Shown one piece after another: positions 62,237-64,000 of a stretch of 64,000 nucleotides of DNA. The stretch is taken from positions 17,419 through 81,418 of the forward strand of contig NZ_JAKGAP010000032.1 in NCBI RefSeq assembly GCF_021532375.1. The letters are read 5' to 3'. Below the pieces are notes generated by a model. The model saw only the letters and a list, made by a program, of their open reading frames with translations, did not search any database and was not told the origin of the DNA. The stretch is from Paenibacillus alkaliterrae (GTDB taxonomy: Bacteria > Bacillota > Bacilli > Paenibacillales > Paenibacillaceae). Made by a program: the position numbers and the translations under genes. The stretch's first letter is position 1, and every line of letters starts with the position of its first letter.

Positions 62237-62731
62237 CTATATCGGGATGACCCCGATATCTTGCAGATGCTTCATTTTGTCCAATTGCTGCGTTTCAAAT
62301 AAATACTTGGGATGAAAATCTTCATATTTCATAGACAAATCATCCGTTATCCAATAATCATCCGTCATTGATATGCTTTTTGTGTACTTATTGAGCTCCC
62401 ATATATCATAGCCGTTAGGATTAAAACCAGCCATCGTTAATATCGTAGAAAGATCTGAACGGCTGGCTGAGATTACTCTTTTTGATAACCAGTATTCGAT
62501 TTTCTCATGATTAGGCGGCAGCAAACTCTTTATCACTTCGCTTTTTGCCATACCCGTCGAGCGAGACTTCATCCATGCCATCACACTATTAAACAAACCC
62601 GGAGGATATCCAACAACGATAGGTAAAGAATTCGCAGCTTTTTGATTTAAAATATAACTAAACTTTTTGCCATCATAAGAAATCATTCCAATATTAGCGT
62701 TCTTGTGCATCAAGCAGTAGTTTTCTGACAT
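62237..62731 (-). CDS. HipA-N-like partner of the kinase gene
   Basis: 164 residues with a strong site AGGAGGTACAATA before ATG. The start overlaps the end of the kinase gene by 38 bp, so the two are coupled. Motifs are YCLMHKNANIGMISYD (5-20), WLSKRVISASRSDL (81-94) and SISMTDDYWITDD (119-131). In the one-piece HipA-like proteins of Firmicutes I recall the same order (LMHKDI, RSIPASR, LSLSDQYWI) ahead of the kinase fold. This gene thus seems to be the N-terminal part as a separate protein, encoded after the kinase. It could be an antitoxin-like or targeting subunit. Confidence 0.65.
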   Translation of the reverse strand: MSENYCLMHKNANIGMISYDGKKFSYILNQKAANSLPIVVGYPPGLFNSVMAWMKSRSTGMAKSEVIKSLLPPNHEKIEYWLSKRVISASRSDLSTILTMAGFNPNGYDIWELNKYTKSISMTDDYWITDDLSMKYEDFHPKYLFETQQLDKMKHLQDIGVIPI

Positions 62732-63518
62732 TATTGTACCTCCTCACAAAAATTGCTTTCATAAGCTGCAGCCGAGATCTGTTTAAAAGAGCAGCATGCT
62801 TATCGAATAACGATACGATCTCAGGCCACTCGTGAGTAAAATCCAGCCCAAGTTCCTTAAAATTATCAACCAATTTTATGGCTTCTTTATGTGTATACTC
62901 AAATGGTTTGGCACTGTCATACAATAAACGGTCCTCAAACTCTGCATCATCTTCCAGACTAATTTCATTTAATAATGAGCGCTCATTGTCAAATAAAGGT
63001 GCCATTTCAATCTGGGAATCTGTACTGAAAAAAAATTCAAAGTTATTTAAATGGCGATCTGTATTATTAAATAGATAATCAAATACAACCATCTTATTAA
63101 TTGACTTTTTAACAGAGGGAGATATTTGAATTAATTCCTGATAAATATTTGTTTCCGTATCTATACTTCCCAAAATTTCTTCAGCAGTAATGTAGATATA
63201 ATTATCTTTTTTAAAGGATTTGCTAACACATGCAAGCACTTGGCCTTTTGAATTAAAGATCTCTTGATCTAACCATATTAATTGGTATGGTACGCAGTCA
63301 AATCCAAGAAGAGTTCCAACCTCATAACAGATAACTTCTGTAACCGGCTCTACCTTAGAGTATTGATCTCCTTGTTTTGCACCCGCTTTAAAAAATGTTA
63401 GAGTCGGACCCGTCTCAATGAATTTAGGCAGTTCTCCCTTTGAACCCGTTAATATCTTTATACGAGATATGTCCGGCTTCCTGCGACCGTCCTCTCCAAA
63501 GGCATTTAAGCGTTGCAT
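62694..63518 (-). CDS. HipA-like protein kinase
   Basis: 274 residues, ATG after GGAGGGACTAAC. HipA-fold marks: FFKAG with Lys44 as candidate ATP lysine, TEVICYEVGTLLGF (60-73), the catalytic loop FNNTDRHLNNFEF with Asp154 and Asn159, and the metal motif APLFDNE with Asp177. The HipA N-terminal subdomain is missing and seems to be supplied by the overlapping downstream gene. HipA kinases phosphorylate tRNA synthetases or related targets and act as toxins. No HipB-type HTH antitoxin lies next to it. Confidence 0.75.
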   Translation of the reverse strand: MQRLNAFGEDGRRKPDISRIKILTGSKGELPKFIETGPTLTFFKAGAKQGDQYSKVEPVTEVICYEVGTLLGFDCVPYQLIWLDQEIFNSKGQVLACVSKSFKKDNYIYITAEEILGSIDTETNIYQELIQISPSVKKSINKMVVFDYLFNNTDRHLNNFEFFFSTDSQIEMAPLFDNERSLLNEISLEDDAEFEDRLLYDSAKPFEYTHKEAIKLVDNFKELGLDFTHEWPEIVSLFDKHAALLNRSRLQLMKAIFVRRYNNVRKLLLDAQER

Positions 63519-63572
63519 GTTAGTCCCTCCTTCGCTTCAAATAATCATATCATTTATTTACATTTCACTCCA

Positions 63573-63830
63573 TTATAGCTCGCTGGCGGAATTGGCGCCC
63601 CGATCGCGCAGCCACTCGACCAGCTCGTCTGCGTTGCTGCGGCGTGCGGTATCGAGAGGGGTCAGCCCGTCGTAGCCGATCCAATCGAGGTCGGCGCCCT
63701 GCTCGAGCAGGTACTCCGCCGCTCCTCGCTGCCCGCCGTGGCACGCTTGCCAAAAGGCCTCGGTGATCTCGTCGGGGGAGGGGAACGTACTGCCCGCGAA
63801 GCGTTCTTCGACACCATTCTTGGGTTGCTG
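63573..63830 (-). pseudogene. C-terminal fragment of an ankyrin-repeat protein
   Basis: The frame to the stop at 63573 carries AFWQACHGGQRGAAEYLLEQ, GADLDWIGYDGLTPLDTARR and ADELVEWLRDRGANSA, two ankyrin repeats at the end of a longer family. Composition is GC-rich, unlike the genes at 61-63.5 kb. The N-terminal repeats are absent. Upstream of about 63830 the frame is not ankyrin-like and then meets a group II intron end. Confidence 0.7.
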
Positions 63831-63904
63831 GCACTTTTGCCCACGTATAAATATCGTCCCATTCATTGTATCCACAGAGAACGCCGCTGACGACAATAAA
63901 CAGA

Positions 63905-64000
63905 GTAGCAATAGGTAAGCATTTGATGTGATCTCCAGCTTTTCCCCTGCTCCACACCGGACGTGCCAGTTTCCCAGCATCTCGGCGTTCCATCTAACTG
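63905..64000 (-). mobile_element. 3' end of a group II intron (domains V and VI)
   Basis: On the minus strand, CGCCGAGATGC, then TGGGAAACTG and GCACGTCCGGTG form a domain V-like hairpin with a GAAA loop and a CGC-type triad. About 40 nt later comes TTACCTATTGCTAC, like a group II 3' splice end. The reading frames across it are non-coding in style. The rest, including any reverse transcriptase gene, would lie beyond 64000. Confidence 0.6.

Noticed and set aside
63565..63993. Two overlapping minus-strand frames of 135-142 codons as complete genes
   Set aside because: Their N-terminal halves run through the group II intron end; only the ankyrin part in one frame is protein-like.

Overview
The window looks like the chromosome of a spore-forming, soil or plant-associated Firmicute of the Paenibacillus type. 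The grounds are many CUT1 sugar ABC importers with lipoprotein binding proteins, YesM/YesN-type two-component pairs, a membrane-bound AraC regulator, LacI repressors, strong GGAGG ribosome binding sites and small Bacillales-type proteins. No rRNA, tRNA, CRISPR array or intact prophage was seen. Almost every gene serves carbohydrate capture, hydrolysis or sugar-acid and inositol catabolism.

Layout: (1) 1-7.5 kb, minus strand: a six-gene uptake operon with a binding protein fused to carbohydrate-binding-like domains, two permeases, a membrane-anchored NHL/TPR protein, a YIP1-like protein and a DUF5696 protein cut by the window edge. (2) 7.5-9.5 kb: a decayed AraC gene, another gene remnant and a PP2C-like phosphatase. 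(3) 9.6-16.3 kb: a GH130/DUF1861 and CUT1 importer cluster with a divergent LacI regulator and clear operators. (4) 16.3-21.3 kb: an orphan binding protein with a histidine kinase and an AraC response regulator. (5) 21.5-27 kb: hydrolase, GntR-uxuA-uxuB operon and small housekeeping genes. (6) 27-36 kb: a fructan/sucrose operon (LplB/LplC-like permeases, binding protein, two GH32 enzymes, broken fructokinase) with a LacI repressor. (7) 36-39 kb: VanW protein, secreted protein and cold-shock protein. (8) 39-47.5 kb: the inositol operon iolD-E-C-A-G-B and a LacI regulator. (9) 47.9-61.2 kb: a GH105-type hydrolase, a companion protein, an importer, a membrane AraC regulator, GH51 arabinofuranosidase, and GH43 and permease remnants. 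(10) 61.2-64 kb: an AT-rich accessory segment with an unknown protein, a CD3324-like protein, a two-gene HipA-like kinase module, an ankyrin fragment and the 3' end of a group II intron.

How it works together: binding proteins and permease pairs import oligosaccharides. No ABC ATPase is encoded here, so they probably share one encoded elsewhere. Cytoplasmic GH130, GH32, GH105 and GH51 enzymes then split the imported sugars. UxuA/UxuB and the Iol enzymes feed products into central metabolism. Local LacI, GntR, AraC and two-component regulators switch each module, and palindromic operators are visible for several.

The most notable points are the split HipA-like kinase module at the AT-rich junction, the binding-protein fusion operon, a dispersed 51-bp tandem repeat family at three loci, and a series of internally deleted gene remnants that lie between healthy operons. 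All assignments come from reading the sequence and from memory of protein families; no database search was run.
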